Source: Viola odorata
Lineage: Eukaryota > Streptophyta > Magnoliopsida > Malpighiales > Violaceae
Assembly (NCBI GenBank): GCA_963691705.1
Contig: OY829538.1
Coordinates: forward strand, 50,123,151 to 50,187,150
DNA: 64,000 nucleotides
Direction: 5' to 3'
Position 1 is the stretch's first letter. Each line of letters starts with the position of its first letter. Of the stretch, positions 1-11,607 are shown piece after piece. A model generated the notes under the pieces. The model saw nothing but the letters and a program-made list of their open reading frames with translations, made no database searches and had not been told where the DNA came from. The position numbers and the translations under genes were made by a program.

Positions 1-59
1 TGTTTGGAATTTTACACCACTTTGTGGGTATATTTTGGTGCTTTAGATTGCTAGGGCAG

Positions 60-640
60 AGAGCGCCCTGATGTTTTTAAAGAAGGCCCCTGATAGAAAA
101 GAACTTCCTCCCTAGTACCCCTCGATTCACTATGACATTCCTAAGGACTGGGATGCCACTGAAGCCTTCAGATTCCTCACAGGAAACCCAAAGGCTCAAT
201 TCACCAAAACCTCCAAAGCACATGAGCTTTATGACCCAGTCCTGAGGATCCTTCATAGGGTCCTCGCCATCAATCTCTACGCCAAGACAAACATGTTTGG
301 TGCCCTATATAAAACTGAACTGTTTATTTTATGGTGTATGATTGCTGAACAAAAAATCAGTCTAGGTTACTGGCTAGCCAAGTTGTTTGCTGCTTCAAAG
401 AATAAAATGGTTTTAGGTAGTTTGATTACCATGCTTGCATGTAAATTCAGACACCTCAATTATGCCACTGCCAAACTCCTAGAAGTAAATGCACATAAAA
501 TGCTTGATATCAAAGCCCTTGACCAAATGGGATTTTTTCATTTGGAGAAAGGAGTTGTTTGTTACAATACAAGTCACACACCCAAGGCTGAGAGAATTTT
601 TGGAGGGAACCACATAGGGCCATATCAGTTTGCACTCTGA
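60..640 (+). pseudogene. retrotransposon second ORF, C-terminal remnant
   Basis: The translation resembles the second ORF of the complete element (56034-57923). The shared block is a Lys-Ala-(Leu/Phe)-Asp-Gln-Met-Gly stretch followed by His, Glu-Lys-Gly and Cys-(Tyr/Phe)-Asn-Thr. The frame runs from the left side through an in-frame TAG at 113-115 and ends at the TGA at 638-640, shorter than its relative. Its domain resembles the 'putative plant transposon protein' type of Athila-like and related elements; that family assignment is from recognition, not a search. Its molecular role is not established. It is a decayed copy. Confidence 0.7.
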
Positions 641-1055
641 TGTTCCAAGCAGGACCAGAAAGCAGTACAAAAAGAGTCGAGCCGACAACTAAGCATCAAG
701 TTGACCAAGATGCTGGTCTTGACCAAGACCAACAACAGCAGGCAGACACTTCCCCTACACTAGAGCCCCTTCAATGCACTATGTCAGAAATCCTGAATTC
801 TATACACTAGAATAACCAACTCCTCACAACCATACAACAAACCATTCTAGAACTCCAACAAGACTAGAAAGCTACTTACACCATCATGACCAAATTCATC
901 AACGGTCTCCGTAGCATGGAGTCAGTTGTAGCAGGTCTCCTACTCTAACTCAGAGGCAAACCCCAAGTAACCACCCCCAGGCTGTCTTTTCCCAATTTCT
1001 TTTTTTTTTGGTTTTTTTTTTTTTGGTCTTTGTGTTTTCACCATTTTCTCACATT

Positions 1056-1092
1056 GAGGACAATTTGTCCAATAAGTGTGGGGGAGGGGTAA
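1056..1092 (+). other. inner purine-rich tract of element 1
   Basis: A conserved block around 'attgaggacaat' is followed by 'aagtgtgggggagggg'. The same block occurs at 58201-58235 in the complete element, about 1.1 kb before its true polypurine tract. A G-rich tract following a gag/env-like ORF is common in this lineage. Here it is not next to an LTR, so it is a duplicated or central purine tract rather than the plus-strand primer. Confidence 0.5.
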
Positions 1093-1545
1093 TTTGTGTG
1101 ATTGAATTGTCTTGCATGGTAATTTGTGCGATTGAATTGTCTTGCATGTTGTCTTTGCATGAGTTAGATTAAATTTTGGCAATTTATATGCCATTTTTAA
1201 TTTTTTTTCTGCATGATTTTCCGTTGTTTTGTGTATTTTTAAGAATAAGAACCCATTTGTCTTTTCACATCCTGCCCTTTCACATAGGAAGCGAGAATGC
1301 TTTAATTTATGACTTCATACCATACTACCAAGACAATTAATTGGGTTAACATTTCCAATACTTGTAAGAGTACGACTCCTGGTACTCTTTAAACACCTTT
1401 TTGTTACATAGATCCATGATTCGAGTGCCTAGTGCCAGAATTTTCAAGAGAATCATGCATAACTATTTTGTTCTACCATGTGTACCTTTATGCATAGAAC
1501 TGCTATGCAAAAATGTAAAGATGAGCCATTAAATAAGAATAAATG

Positions 1546-2982
1546 TGACGTGTTGTCGAGACACCTCAAAAATAATAAATAATTCCTGTAACAAGTACAC
1601 AATTAAACTGTGTATAGTGTTACAGGGTTGAACCACAGGGACTAAGGTGACACTGTCTTATGTTGTGCAGCAAGGGCAAACAGATCAGAACAGTAACAAG
1701 TAACTGGGGGTTTTCAAGAGTTGATTGATTAATATCTAAGAAAGTAATAACAGACAGTAATAAGATGAGTAATAGATCAATAGAGAAGGGGGTTCCCAGT
1801 AGGAATCTATCTCGGGTTGCTTTCAAGGTCGGCTGATCATTGATGCAATGATCTTCTATCCCTCGTTGATAGACGCGCTATGGGCACCAGGTACGTTTAG
1901 GTCCCCTGCTTCCTTTCGTACGAGAAACTACCCCAAGGTACGTTATGGAGTAGTCTTGACGCTTCGCCGTCCCCCAAGGTTCATTTATGGGAGCAATACT
2001 CGAAAGCCCATGAAGATGAAGGGAGACGCGCCAGGGCGAGACACTCAGTACGTTCGAGGCTCTACCCTGATTACTTATTTAACCCAATCGGACAAGACCA
2101 GCGACCTGATGACGCTGATTGGTTGTCTACTTGACCCTGCAGCTTCGCGTTAGTTATAACCACAGTGATGACTTTAATCGCCTAGGGCAAAAAGCTAGTT
2201 GATCAGGCTAGAAGCAATCCTAGTAGAATTAACAAGAAATCGTTAAATAATTAAATACCAATCAAGGATATATTAATTTCACTTTGACCTCACAACCTTC
2301 TTAAGCAACCTTTGATGATCCTACCAAGAAAAAATGAGCTTAGCCACTCATATTAGAATTAGAACAAATAAATATATAAAATTGCATAAAGAAAAGAGAG
2401 ATGAAATTAGAAAAACCCTTATTGATTATCGGTCGGAGCAAGCTCCGGTTTATTGATCAGAATTATAAGAGTGCCGGAGGCAGAGAGAGTTCAAAATTCC
2501 AAGATGGAAGGTAGAAGATGAAGAAGAAAGGAGATTCGAAACCCTAAAACAAAAAGGGTTTATAAAAGAAAATTACAAAAAAGGGAAATTCCCAAAATAG
2601 AAATTAATAAAAAAGGGAAATCCTAATTTAATTGGAGTTGATCTTGAATCTCTTCTTGCCAAAACGGGTGAGATCGGAATTGATTGGCATGGATCAGCTG
2701 ATTCCTTCCTAAAAAGGAAGTTTCCTTGTTCGCGCTTGAGTCATTGATTGTCGCGTGCGCACCAATGCAGGGGCAAGCTACTGCCTGCATGATGTCTGCC
2801 AACTGTTACTAGGCCTCGCTACTCAAGTTCGTCCAGAATTCATGGAAAGTTCATCTTTTCGATATTTCCTTCCCAAAAGCTCTGATCTGTCAAATAGTAT
2901 GAAAACAGAAGGAGATCAGTAGCAACATACCCACAAAGGGCTAGGAAAGGAACGGAAAATTAGTATAAAATGCATCATATCA
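1546..2982 (-). repeat. solo LTR (family S) nested in element 1, TSD AAATG
   Basis: The 1437-bp sequence has TG...CA ends (TGACGTGTTGTCG to GCATCATATCA on the plus strand) and is flanked on both sides by AAATG (1541-1545 and 2983-2987). Read on the minus strand it starts TGATATGATGC and ends in the family signature GTCTCGACAAC. It has no internal domain or second LTR, so it is a solo LTR left by LTR-LTR recombination. Removing it plus one TSD copy restores sequence that aligns with 58800-58860 of the complete element. Confidence 0.9.
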
Positions 2983-3392
2983 AAATGCTTTAGTATCCCT
3001 GTCTCACCAAGCAGGAATATCTAGAAAACTAAGAAATTTTACCTCAGCATATAAAAGAAAAACATTTTGTCCTAGTGTTTCCGCCTCATTAAGTAGAAAC
3101 ATCCAAGAAACTACTCAAGAAATGCTGGTAAATTGCTAGGCTAAAAAATAATGGTAAAATATGAGAGTAGTTCATATGAGAATGGAAACATGGGGGGGAG
3201 TCAGAATAGTTTTGATGTGTTTCAATTGCAAGATTCTGTCACAAAGTACCTGAGTTATGGCTATGTATGAATAGGATGTTTGGGGTGTTGGTTAGGCCTT
3301 AGTAATACGGCCTTGGAGTCATGGATTGAATTGTTTGAGCATTCTATGTGATTGGATGAATTATTGACCACATGTGTTTTTTGATTATTACT

Positions 3393-4720
3393 GACCGGTT
3401 GTCGAAACCGTCAAAAATAATAATAAAAGCCTGCTATCAAGTGCACAATAAATTATGTATAGTGGCAACACAGGGACTAGATGTAGACACTGACTTTTGT
3501 GTGTGACAAAGGCAAGCAAACCAAAACAGTAACAAATAAGGGGGGTTTGAGAGTTGTTGATTAATAACTAAGAAAGTAATAACAAACAGAATTAAAATAA
3601 GTGAGAAATCAATAGAGAGAAGGTTCCCGGTAGAAATCTATCTTCGGTTGGATTTATGGTCGGCCGGTCATCGGTGCAAGTATGGACTACCCCTAGCAGG
3701 TAGATGTGCTATAGGGACCAGGTACATTTAGGTCCCCTACTTTTCTTCATATGAGAAACTACCCCAAAGTACGTTTATGGAGTAGTCTTAAATCTTTGTC
3801 GTCCTCCAAGGTATGTTTATGGAGACAATACTCAAAGGCCCATTAAGATAAGGAAAGACACATCTAGGGTGAGACACTCAGTATGTTCGAGGCACTACCC
3901 TAATTATCTGTTTAACCCAGCTAAATGAGACCAGCGACCCGATTACTTCCAAACTGGTTGTCTACTTTACCCTACAGCCTCACGTTAGTTATTACTACAG
4001 AGATGACTTTAATCGCCTAGGCCTAGTCACTAGTTGATTAGGTTTGTAAACAGTCCTAGGTAAATTGACAAGATTCTATTAAATGAATAAATACAAACCA
4101 GAGATATTTTATGTTCAATTAGACCTCACGAATTTTCCTAACAACCTTCGATAATTCCTACCAAGAACAAGAGATTTAGCTACTCATACTAAAAGTAAAA
4201 CAAATAAAATTAATAAATTGCATAATTAAAGAAGAAGAAAATGGGAAAACTCCTGAATATTACCGGCCGGAGCAAAGCTCTGATCTATTACAAAGCTGCT
4301 AGAAAAAAGGTCTAAGAGGAGTGTGGCGGAAGAAGAAGAGGAGAGAAAAGCCCCCAAAACCTTAACTTTTTAAATATATATGGTAAATAAAATAGAAGTC
4401 CTACGTCTAATAGAACTAGGTGTTCTTTAATTATGCCTTTGCTGAGCTAGGAACACGGAAGGGAAGTAGGAGAATTAGTCGGATTTATTGGATTTCCTTT
4501 TCCGAACTTTCCATTTTCCGTTGCTGGCCTGCGAGCGATGAGCAGCAAGGCCTAGATGCTCGAAATCCTCCAAAATCCAGCATATAATGTATCTTTCTGG
4601 AATTTCCTCTCCTAAAGCCCAAATCTACCGAAAGCAAAAAAATAAAGGCAAATCAATAGCATCAAGAACCGAAAAGGGCTAGGAAAGGAAGGGAAAATGT
4701 GCACAAAATACATCATATCA
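3393..4720 (-). repeat. solo LTR (family S) nested in element 1, near-perfect TSD
   Basis: This 1328-bp sequence has the same family ends as the copy at 1546-2982 (TGACCGGTTGTCG to ACATCATATCA, plus strand) and is also antisense to its host. The flanking pentamers are ATTAC (3388-3392) and CTTAC (4721-4725), one mismatch, consistent with an older insertion. No internal domain remains. Confidence 0.87.
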
Positions 4721-4788
4721 CTTACCTTTTTATGTGTGTTTTGTTTTGTTTTCGAGTCAGTATGCTTAGGGGCAAGCATGAGATAAGT

Positions 4789-4799
4789 GTGGGGGGGTT
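4789..4799 (+). other. polypurine tract of element 1
   Basis: A run of G after 'aagtgtg' directly precedes the 3' LTR start TGATTGAGC at 4800. The surrounding text ('cagtatgctt' then 'ggggcaagcat') matches the equivalent place in the complete element at 59271-59313. It would serve as the plus-strand primer. Confidence 0.7.
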
Positions 4800-7640
4800 T
4801 GATTGAGCTTAATTATGGTGGTTTTTACCACCTGTTCTCTTGCAATTCCGAATGGTATGTTGTTGATTTCTTTGGTAAACATTCGATTATTGCAGGAAGC
4901 AGCTCTTGATAGGAGGAAAGCAAAAAGGAAGATACGCGCATGATTTCAGGCGCCTTTTGGAGCAGTTGGTTCCCTTGATCAATATTCTGGACCAAGACGA
5001 TGGAGTCTCTCTATTGGCCAAGACACTCTTGCTTGACCAATCCCTTACCTGTAGAACGAAATTCATGTAGCAAATAGCGAATCAAGACGCTGGCAGAAGA
5101 TATCCCTGCCCTGACGATTTAGAGTGTCAATCTCTGACTAATATGGATGTGTCCCACTGATCTGATCCGATCCGATCTTATTTATTTTGTGAGGAGGAGA
5201 GCTTTTAAAATACAATTTAATTTTTATTAGGATTTCCCTTAATTTCCGCGATTAGCTACTTTCCTAGAAGAATAAATACCCTCTTTAGGGTTTAGAGCAA
5301 GGCATCGAGGATTATCACGGTGGTCGCTCCTAGTGACTCGCCGTAGAAATGGGTCAAAAATAATATTAAATCCTGATGCCTAGATGCACAAATTAATTTG
5401 CAAATAGTGGTAACAGGGTCAATCCATAGAGATTGAAGTACGAATCTTGCCCTAGATGTATGACAGAATAAAATGCACGAAACAGTAACATAAATGAGGG
5501 TTTTTGTTGGTCAAACAAGTCGACCAAAAGATGTCGAGGTCTAGACGGCTAACAAGGACAGAAATAATAAAATTAACAGAATTAACAATTATAAATAAAA
5601 TAAATATGAGAGTAAGCGAGATTAAACCAAATAAGGAGAACTTTTAGCAAGGGATTTTCTCGGGTTGCGTTGAGGCCTAGTCAGTCATCGGCTTACAAAT
5701 ATTCCATTCTCATGCTATAGACATGTTATGGGGGCCAGGAACGTTTAGGCCCCCTACTTTCTATCGTAAGAGAAGCTACCCCCCGTTTTCACATATGAGG
5801 CAACCTTGACGCTTCGTCGGCCTCCTAGGCACAGGGCGGGGAGGTAATACTCAAAGCGCCCAAGAAGATGAGGAAAGACACGTCTAGGTCTAGATGCCTC
5901 TCAATTTGTCAGGCTCGCGATATTGCCCTAATCGCTCACTTGCCCCAAACAGAAGGACCAAGTTAATGACAATCCGTCTAGTGTCTACTCTATTATAAGG
6001 CTTCGCGTTAGTTATAACCAAAGAACAGACAAATATCCAAGAAAGCAAACTAGTAGGTGATCAAGCTCCTAATAACACCAACTAGATCTAGCAATAAGAA
6101 TGGCAAGCAAACAAATATAGCAACAAGAATATGTAAAGCACAATTTGGCCTCGCGACTATCTCAATGCAACCCTCAAAATACCCTTGCTAAGCGGATGAA
6201 CTTAGCCACTCATGCTAATAAATAAAAAGACAGATTTAAGATAAAGCATAAAAGGAAAGAATGCAATAAAGGAAAGAAAACTCAATAAATATCGACGATG
6301 GCTACAAAAGGGAGTGACAAATCCCAAAGAACAAGAGAATAAGGTAGGTGAGCGGCAGCCCCCAAAAGGATTCTATGGTATAATATGAGATGATGTCCTA
6401 AAAACCCTAAAATTAATGTTTATATACGCTCATAGCTCACAAAAGGACAAAAGACAGCTAAGAGAGGTACATGGGAGTGTGTATGCCCTAAGGAATATTC
6501 CAAGGGTAGCCAAAAAGGGATCTTGCTTCGCGCGTCCTTGGGGAAATATCTACACGTGTAGCAGCGAGTCGTAGGCAAAATGCGGGTCCAGGGCTAGACA
6601 GCACGGCTCGCATCTAGGGCTTCACGATGGAAAGAAAACTATGCCCCGACGCTGGTCTTGACGCTTTGCGATCCATGGCAGAATTCCACTAAAAAAGGCT
6701 ATTTCAGCATATTTTCCTCTACGAGCCTAGAGCTGCAAAAAAGGTAAATTCAAAGGGGAATTAACAGCATCATGTTCAAGATAAGACGATAAATAAGGAG
6801 GAAAACATGCATAAAATACACATTATCACCTAGTTTGAAACTCTTCTTCGGGTTTTATCTTTCATATACTCTTGCTCCTTCGGCAACGAAGGATTTTTAT
6901 CATGTTAATATATCATTATTTGCTTACGATTAGGAGTATGCATAGCTAATCTCTTTCTTCTTAGTAGAGGGATTTGCAACATGAGCATGAATATGCATGA
7001 GGCCTAATTGTTCTTATCAATCTCTATATCTGCATTTAATTAATTCCGCACTTATTTATAATGCGTTTCTGTTTGGTATTAGACTTGTTCACTCTAGGAT
7101 TGAACAGATCTCGTAGTCTTCATTCTTCTTGGTGTCTTAGTCGTAAGCCCAAGAAGATCGAAGTAGATACCTACGTGCTACTAAGTGTATCGAGGAAACT
7201 ATTTGTTCTTAGTAGCAAGTTGTCACTCTTAATTATTTTTGACAAGTTCGACGTCGGTCATGTACCTTGAGGTAACTTCTCGTATGAAGAAAAGCAAGGG
7301 GCCTTAGCGTACCTAGCTCCTATAGTATACTTATGACATAGGAGTGGAATATATCTACACTAGTGATTGACTAGGTCTAGATACAGCCGAAGAACGAGCC
7401 TCTGCTAGGATCTTTTCCAATCTGATTTTATACCTTTATTTACCTGTTCTATTTAGTTTAACATTAGTTTAATCAACAATTCTTCCAAAGCCCCCCGTTA
7501 TGTTACTGTTTCGGTTTGTTCACTTCAGTTATACACCATAGACAACGTCCACCCCTAGTCCCTGTATTCGACCCTATTGCCACTATACACAATTTATTGT
7601 GCACTTAATAGCAAGTTTATTCTTATTATTTTTTACCCCA
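4800..7640 (+). repeat. 3' LTR of element 1, interrupted by a solo LTR
   Basis: The LTR starts TGATTGAGCTTAATTATGG right after the polypurine tract and ends ...ttttacccca at 7640. Without the nested solo LTR and one TSD copy its length is about 1341 bp, in range for this LTR family. Its last 100 bases ('ccctgtattcgaccc', 'cactatacacaatttattg') match the 3' ends of the family S solo LTRs, so element 1 is closer to that family than to the complete element. The right boundary is inferred from the CA end and the switch to terpene synthase sequence. Confidence 0.75.
5334..6828 (-). repeat. solo LTR (family S) nested in the 3' LTR, TSD CCTAG
   Basis: A 1495-bp antisense solo LTR with TG...CA ends is flanked by perfect CCTAG copies at 5329-5333 and 6829-6833. 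On the minus strand it starts TGATAATGTG. It sits inside the 3' LTR of element 1, so it is younger than that element. It contains the shared module near 6187-6215 ('cttagccactcatgc' on the plus strand). Confidence 0.9.
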
Positions 7641-7693
7641 AGATTTTTAGGTAGTCTACGTTTAGCTCATCCAAAGCATCGATATTGCATCTT
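7641..7693 (-). pseudogene. terpene synthase exon 5 fragment
   Basis: About 50 bases on the minus strand match the start of exon 5 of the intact terpene synthase (13254-13302), with roughly four in five bases the same. The acceptor-like AAG then ATGCAATATCGATGC corresponds to AG then GTGCAGTATTGATGC of the intact gene. The fragment is cut exactly where element 1 ends, so the element probably inserted into this exon and the rest lies outside the window. It is non-functional. Confidence 0.65.
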
Positions 7694-7836
7694 GTTATAC
7701 AATTCCTAAGTTGCATACTACAAGGCTTAAGGTTCTAGAGATATATGGAAATCAGTGTGTGGACTAGGTTGTCTGCACACTATTTTTCAATGCCTGCATC
7801 ATTGCAGTCGTTGATTACTTACGTTCTATGACTTCA

Positions 7837-10734
7837 GAGATGCTTAATCCTACCAAAGTATTTATTGGACGCTCGTTATTAAGGAGGCATAGATTGCAAT
7901 ATGGCAAAAGCCATTGAATAATAGTTGCTACCTAACCCGAGAACTAGGAACGACCCCTCCTTTGTGTGATCCAAATGATGATCCTGATAGTGTATGGTAT
8001 GTTTTGTATCCCTTTTAATTATTTATTTATTTGTGCACCTTGCGGCAGATGTAGAATACTTTTTTGTTGCTGCAACATTCAAGAAGTGTTAAACGAAGAT
8101 AACATTTTCTTTGAGTATGTTTACTGTTGGAGAATTGTAACAAAGAGAAATTTATTGCAGACATTTTTTATGGGAATAAAATGTTGAATACGATGTCCAT
8201 AATAAACATCTAAACTTACATTGATTAGGTATTTAAATCCATGTATCATATATTGGACTAACTTAACAGATTTCTTACTCTTAGGACGCAATTTTAGTTG
8301 ATGTGTACGTTTTCCCTTGGCCTGACACCAGTGAGGATAGTATCTGTTTGCCAATTGATAGCACCAACTAGGTGGTAGCTCTGTGGTTCACTATGCCCCT
8401 TTAAGGCCTGAGAATAAGGAGAGAGTGGTTTGTGGTCCCAATTATCCCACTCTCCTTTAAAGGGAAATTAGTGATAATTGTGGAAAATGGTCAGCATTTG
8501 TTTTTCCTAATAGTCTTTCTTGCCTGCTAGTTAGTTCCTGCAAGTCTTTTGGTCGTTATGTATGATACCATTGCTTTCACAATTTTGTCAGGTATGTTGA
8601 TCTAAAGGCGTGCATTACTCGGCTTCTAAATGATGGATTCGGAGTAAATCTTACCGAATGGCCTGTCATCTACACACTGCACCTGATAGATTTCAGACTG
8701 TAAAAAATGAGTCATACATTGCTAGGAAAGAGCTATTTAAGGATGAATCAAAGTACAGGTCTGAAATAATATCAGGCTATGTTCGTGCTTCGCATTGGAA
8801 GACGCTCAAATTAAGAAATGTACTAGACATGAAAGCTAGCTATGAAGGGTACTGATAGAACGTTTAATGTGCATAATTCTATTCTCTTTTATATGCCTTT
8901 TTAGATCTTGATGCTACTAATGGTGTTGTGTTTCTTCACTTTCTACAGATCTTGGCTATTTAAGAGGAAAATACAAAAGGAAGCGTTTTCTATCATTTTC
9001 TGGAAGGAATTGAGCAGCTAGGCCACGCAACTGTATGTTCGCAGAAGGCAGCAGAGTCCTAGCAAGAAAAGGAAACTATCACATAGAAGGAAATCTCGGA
9101 TTTGCTCATTAATTCATCCAAGAATCCCGATCTCAGTAGAAGACCATTGAGGAATATTATTCCAATTGGATTACGAGTTTAATTTGTAATAGTTATAAAT
9201 ACTTTTAGTAATTAGGTTTTCTCTCTCTCTCTCCGTTCTCTAGATGTTGGCGCTACCATATTTTGTTACTTCTGCCTACGGCACGATTTGTCCCTACTTT
9301 CAATAAACCGGAGCTTTGCTCCAGCCAGTAATAAATAGGATTTCTTTCTTCTTCACTTCTTCTATTTAATTATGCAATTTATTTATTTAATTCTTGTTAC
9401 CTTTAACATATGTGGCTAAACTCCTAGTTCTTGGTAAGAATCGTTGAAGGTTACTAGGGAAGTCGTGAGGTTAATTTGCACTTAATACATTCCTAGTCGG
9501 TATCTATCTCATTTGATATTTGCTTGTCAATTTGTCTAGAATTAATTACAAGCTTGATCAACTAGTAATTAAGCTGGAGAATTACAGTCATCTCTGTGGT
9601 TATAACTAACGCAAAGCTGCAAGGTAAAGTAGACGACCATTCTGGAAGTAATCAGGTTCCTGGTCTCATTCAGTTGGGTTGAACAGATCGTTAGGGTAGA
9701 GCCTCGAGCGTACTGAGTGTCTCACCCTAGACGCATCTTACCTCCTCTTCATGGGCAGCCCAGTATTGTCTCCATAAGCGTACCTTGGAGGACGACGGAC
9801 TGTCAAGGTTACCCCATAAGCGTACCTTGGGGTAGCTTCTCTTGCGAAGGTAAGCAGGGGACCTAAGCGTACCTGGTCCCTATAGTGCGTCTATCAGCTA
9901 GGGGTAGATGATACTTGCACCAATGACCGGCTGACCATAATTGCAACCGGATACAGATTCTTACTGAGAATCTTCTCTTTATTAACTTCTTATCTCCTTT
10001 AAATTCCTTTGTTGCTGTTTTAGGTAATTGATAATCAAACAACCATTCAACCCCACCCCCCCACCCCCCCATTTGTTACTTTTCTGTTTAGATTTCTTCG
10101 TTTTATGAATTGATTAGAGTGTTAACCCTTAATCCCTGTGTTCGATCCTGCTGCCACTATACACAATTTATTGTACACTTGACTGCAGGATTTTATTATT
10201 ATTTTTTACGGGTTCGACAACCGATCAGGTACCGATATACAGTCCTCTCATCTTTCGGTCCTTCCATTTCGGTGATTTATCATTTTTTATCTTTTACAAT
10301 GACAAGTTCCTCAAACTTCTTATGTTGGATTGTTGGTTTTGGTAGATTTGCAGTTGCACTAGTTGACCAAGGTTTTGATTGCTGGGTGCTGAATGTTGTT
10401 CCTATAAGCAGTCCCAACACACTGCCCGTTATATATGACCGAGGACTCATGGGTGTTATGCATGATTGGTACCATTCTAAACTCAGATTGGTGAACTCAC
10501 GTAATTTCTTTTTGGGTTATTTTATTAATTAATCATAAAATTGCGCATATTGTTCCATCAAAGTTGTGTAGGAGTTTATTTTTTGCTTTCAGTTCTTGAA
10601 TGTTTTTAAATGAGTTACCATTGTCTCATAATGCGATATTTGACTGAACTCATCAGGTGCGAACCGTTTGATACATACCCAAGAACCTATAATTTAATAC
10701 ATGCAGCCAGTCTCTTTTCTATTGAAAGGAAAAA
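7837..10734 (+). pseudogene. PMT-type (QUA2-like) Golgi methyltransferase pseudogene
   Basis: Four exon pieces encode the C-terminal half of a plant probable methyltransferase (DUF248/PMT family: Golgi type II membrane proteins linked to pectin methylation). Exon about 7837-7998 encodes EMLN..., [13 protein letters not shown] and [13 protein letters not shown]. Exon 8593-8848 contains the TEWP, APDRFQ, ARKELF and LRNVLDMKA stretches. Exon about 10346-10469 contains [17 protein letters not shown] and GVMHDW. Exon 10657-10734 contains [12 protein letters not shown] and [13 protein letters not shown]. The order and phases follow the family. It is dead: a frameshift near 7862, an in-frame TAG at 7890-7892, a frameshift at about 8660, a solo LTR at 8853-10227 in an intron, and loss of both N-terminal and C-terminal exons. 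The family is clear; the subfamily is not. Confidence 0.85.
8853..10227 (+). repeat. solo LTR (family S) in the PMT pseudogene, TSD GGTAC
   Basis: A 1375-bp solo LTR with TGATAGAACG...CAACCGATCA ends is flanked by perfect GGTAC copies (8848-8852 and 10228-10232). The left copy covers the splice donor after the PMT exon ending at 8848. The internal text shares the 'gtggctaaac' module (9412-9421) and three copies of 'aagcgtacct' (about 9780, 9825 and 9865) with other members. No coding domain is left. Confidence 0.92.
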
Positions 10735-10765
10735 AGTACTGGTCGCTTCACCTTTTTTTTTCTTT

Positions 10766-11607
10766 GGGTAGGGAATATAATAATAGTGACGTGTAAATTT
10801 ATTACCGGAAAATACTTTCAATTGCCTGCCACATCAGCAGAAGACCTTAAGTGTCACCAGAGTAAGAGTAGAAGGATTCAATGTGTCATGTACGTAAGTA
10901 GAGGGACTCAATGTGTCATGTACGTAAGTAAAGAGACCCAATGTGTTAATTCTAGCTAAGTAGAAGGACCCCGGTGTAATTTAACCCTACCCTGTGTGAT
11001 AGGCTCGCACCCATCACTCAATTTGTTTGCGGTAAGGAATCTAATAATAGTGACATGTAAATTTATTGCCGAAAAATTCCTTCGGTTGCATGCCACATCA
11101 GCAAAGGGACCTCAAGTGTCACCAGAGTAAAAGTACAGGACTCAATGTGTCATGTACGTAAGTAAAGGGACTCAATGTGTCATGTACGATAGTAGAAAGA
11201 CTCAATGTGTCATGTACGATAGTAGAAAGACTCAATGTATCATGTACAATAGTAGAAAGACTCAATGTGTCATGTACGTAAGTAAAGGGACTCAATGTAT
11301 TACTTCTAGCTAAGTAGAGGGACTTCGGTGTAATTTAACCCTACTCTATGTGATAGGCTCACACCCATCACTCAATTTGTTTGCGGTAGGGAATCTAATA
11401 ATAGTGACGTGTAAATTTATCACTGAAAAAATCCTTCGGTTTCCTGCCACATCAGTAAAAGGACCTCAAGTGTCACTAGAGTAAGAATAGAAGGACTCAA
11501 TGTGTCATATACGTAAGTAGAGAGACTCAATGTGTTACTTCTACCTAAGTAGAAAAACCCTGGTGTAATTTAACCCTACTTTGTGTGATAAGCTCGCATC
11601 CATTCTT
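10766..11607. repeat. higher-order tandem repeat, three units with 30-bp inner repeats
   Basis: Three units begin 'ggta(g/a)ggaat(a/c)taataatagtg' at about 10766, 11031 and 11385. Inside each, a 30-bp motif ('gggactcaatgtgtcatgta' plus about ten bases) is repeated; the middle unit has about seven copies and the outer units about three. Unit ends at 10983, 11344 and 11582 carry 'gtgtgata(g/a)gctcgca', matching the 5' edge of terpene synthase exon 6 in antisense. It is non-coding. The inner motif resembles termini of Mutator-like elements, so an element remnant that underwent tandem duplication is possible. Confidence 0.75.

Larger units (their letters stand above)
1..7640 (+). mobile_element. 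Athila-like Ty3/gypsy retrotransposon, 3' part (left end outside window)
   Basis: This is the 3' portion of a plus-strand LTR retrotransposon related to the complete copy at 46992-60774. Internal DNA at 1-1545, 2983-3392 and 4721-4799 lines up with 57060-59313 of that copy: the C-terminal part of the second ORF, an inner purine-rich tract near 1075-1092, a stretch ending in a second purine tract at 4789-4799, then the 3' LTR (4800-7640). Three solo LTRs of a related family interrupt it, all on the minus strand and each with a flanking duplication. Without them the remaining segments read continuously against the complete copy. The 5' LTR and gag-pol lie outside the window, so the element's own TSD cannot be checked. 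The right flank is terpene synthase exon sequence. Confidence 0.85.

Noticed and set aside
1848..2153. Reading frame of 101 codons in the first solo LTR
   Set aside because: The equivalent region in the other family LTRs is not open in the same frame, so it is chance.
8121..8354. Minus-strand frame of 77 codons between PMT exons
   Set aside because: Lies in the PMT intron (7999-8592) with no similarity recognised and no splice support.
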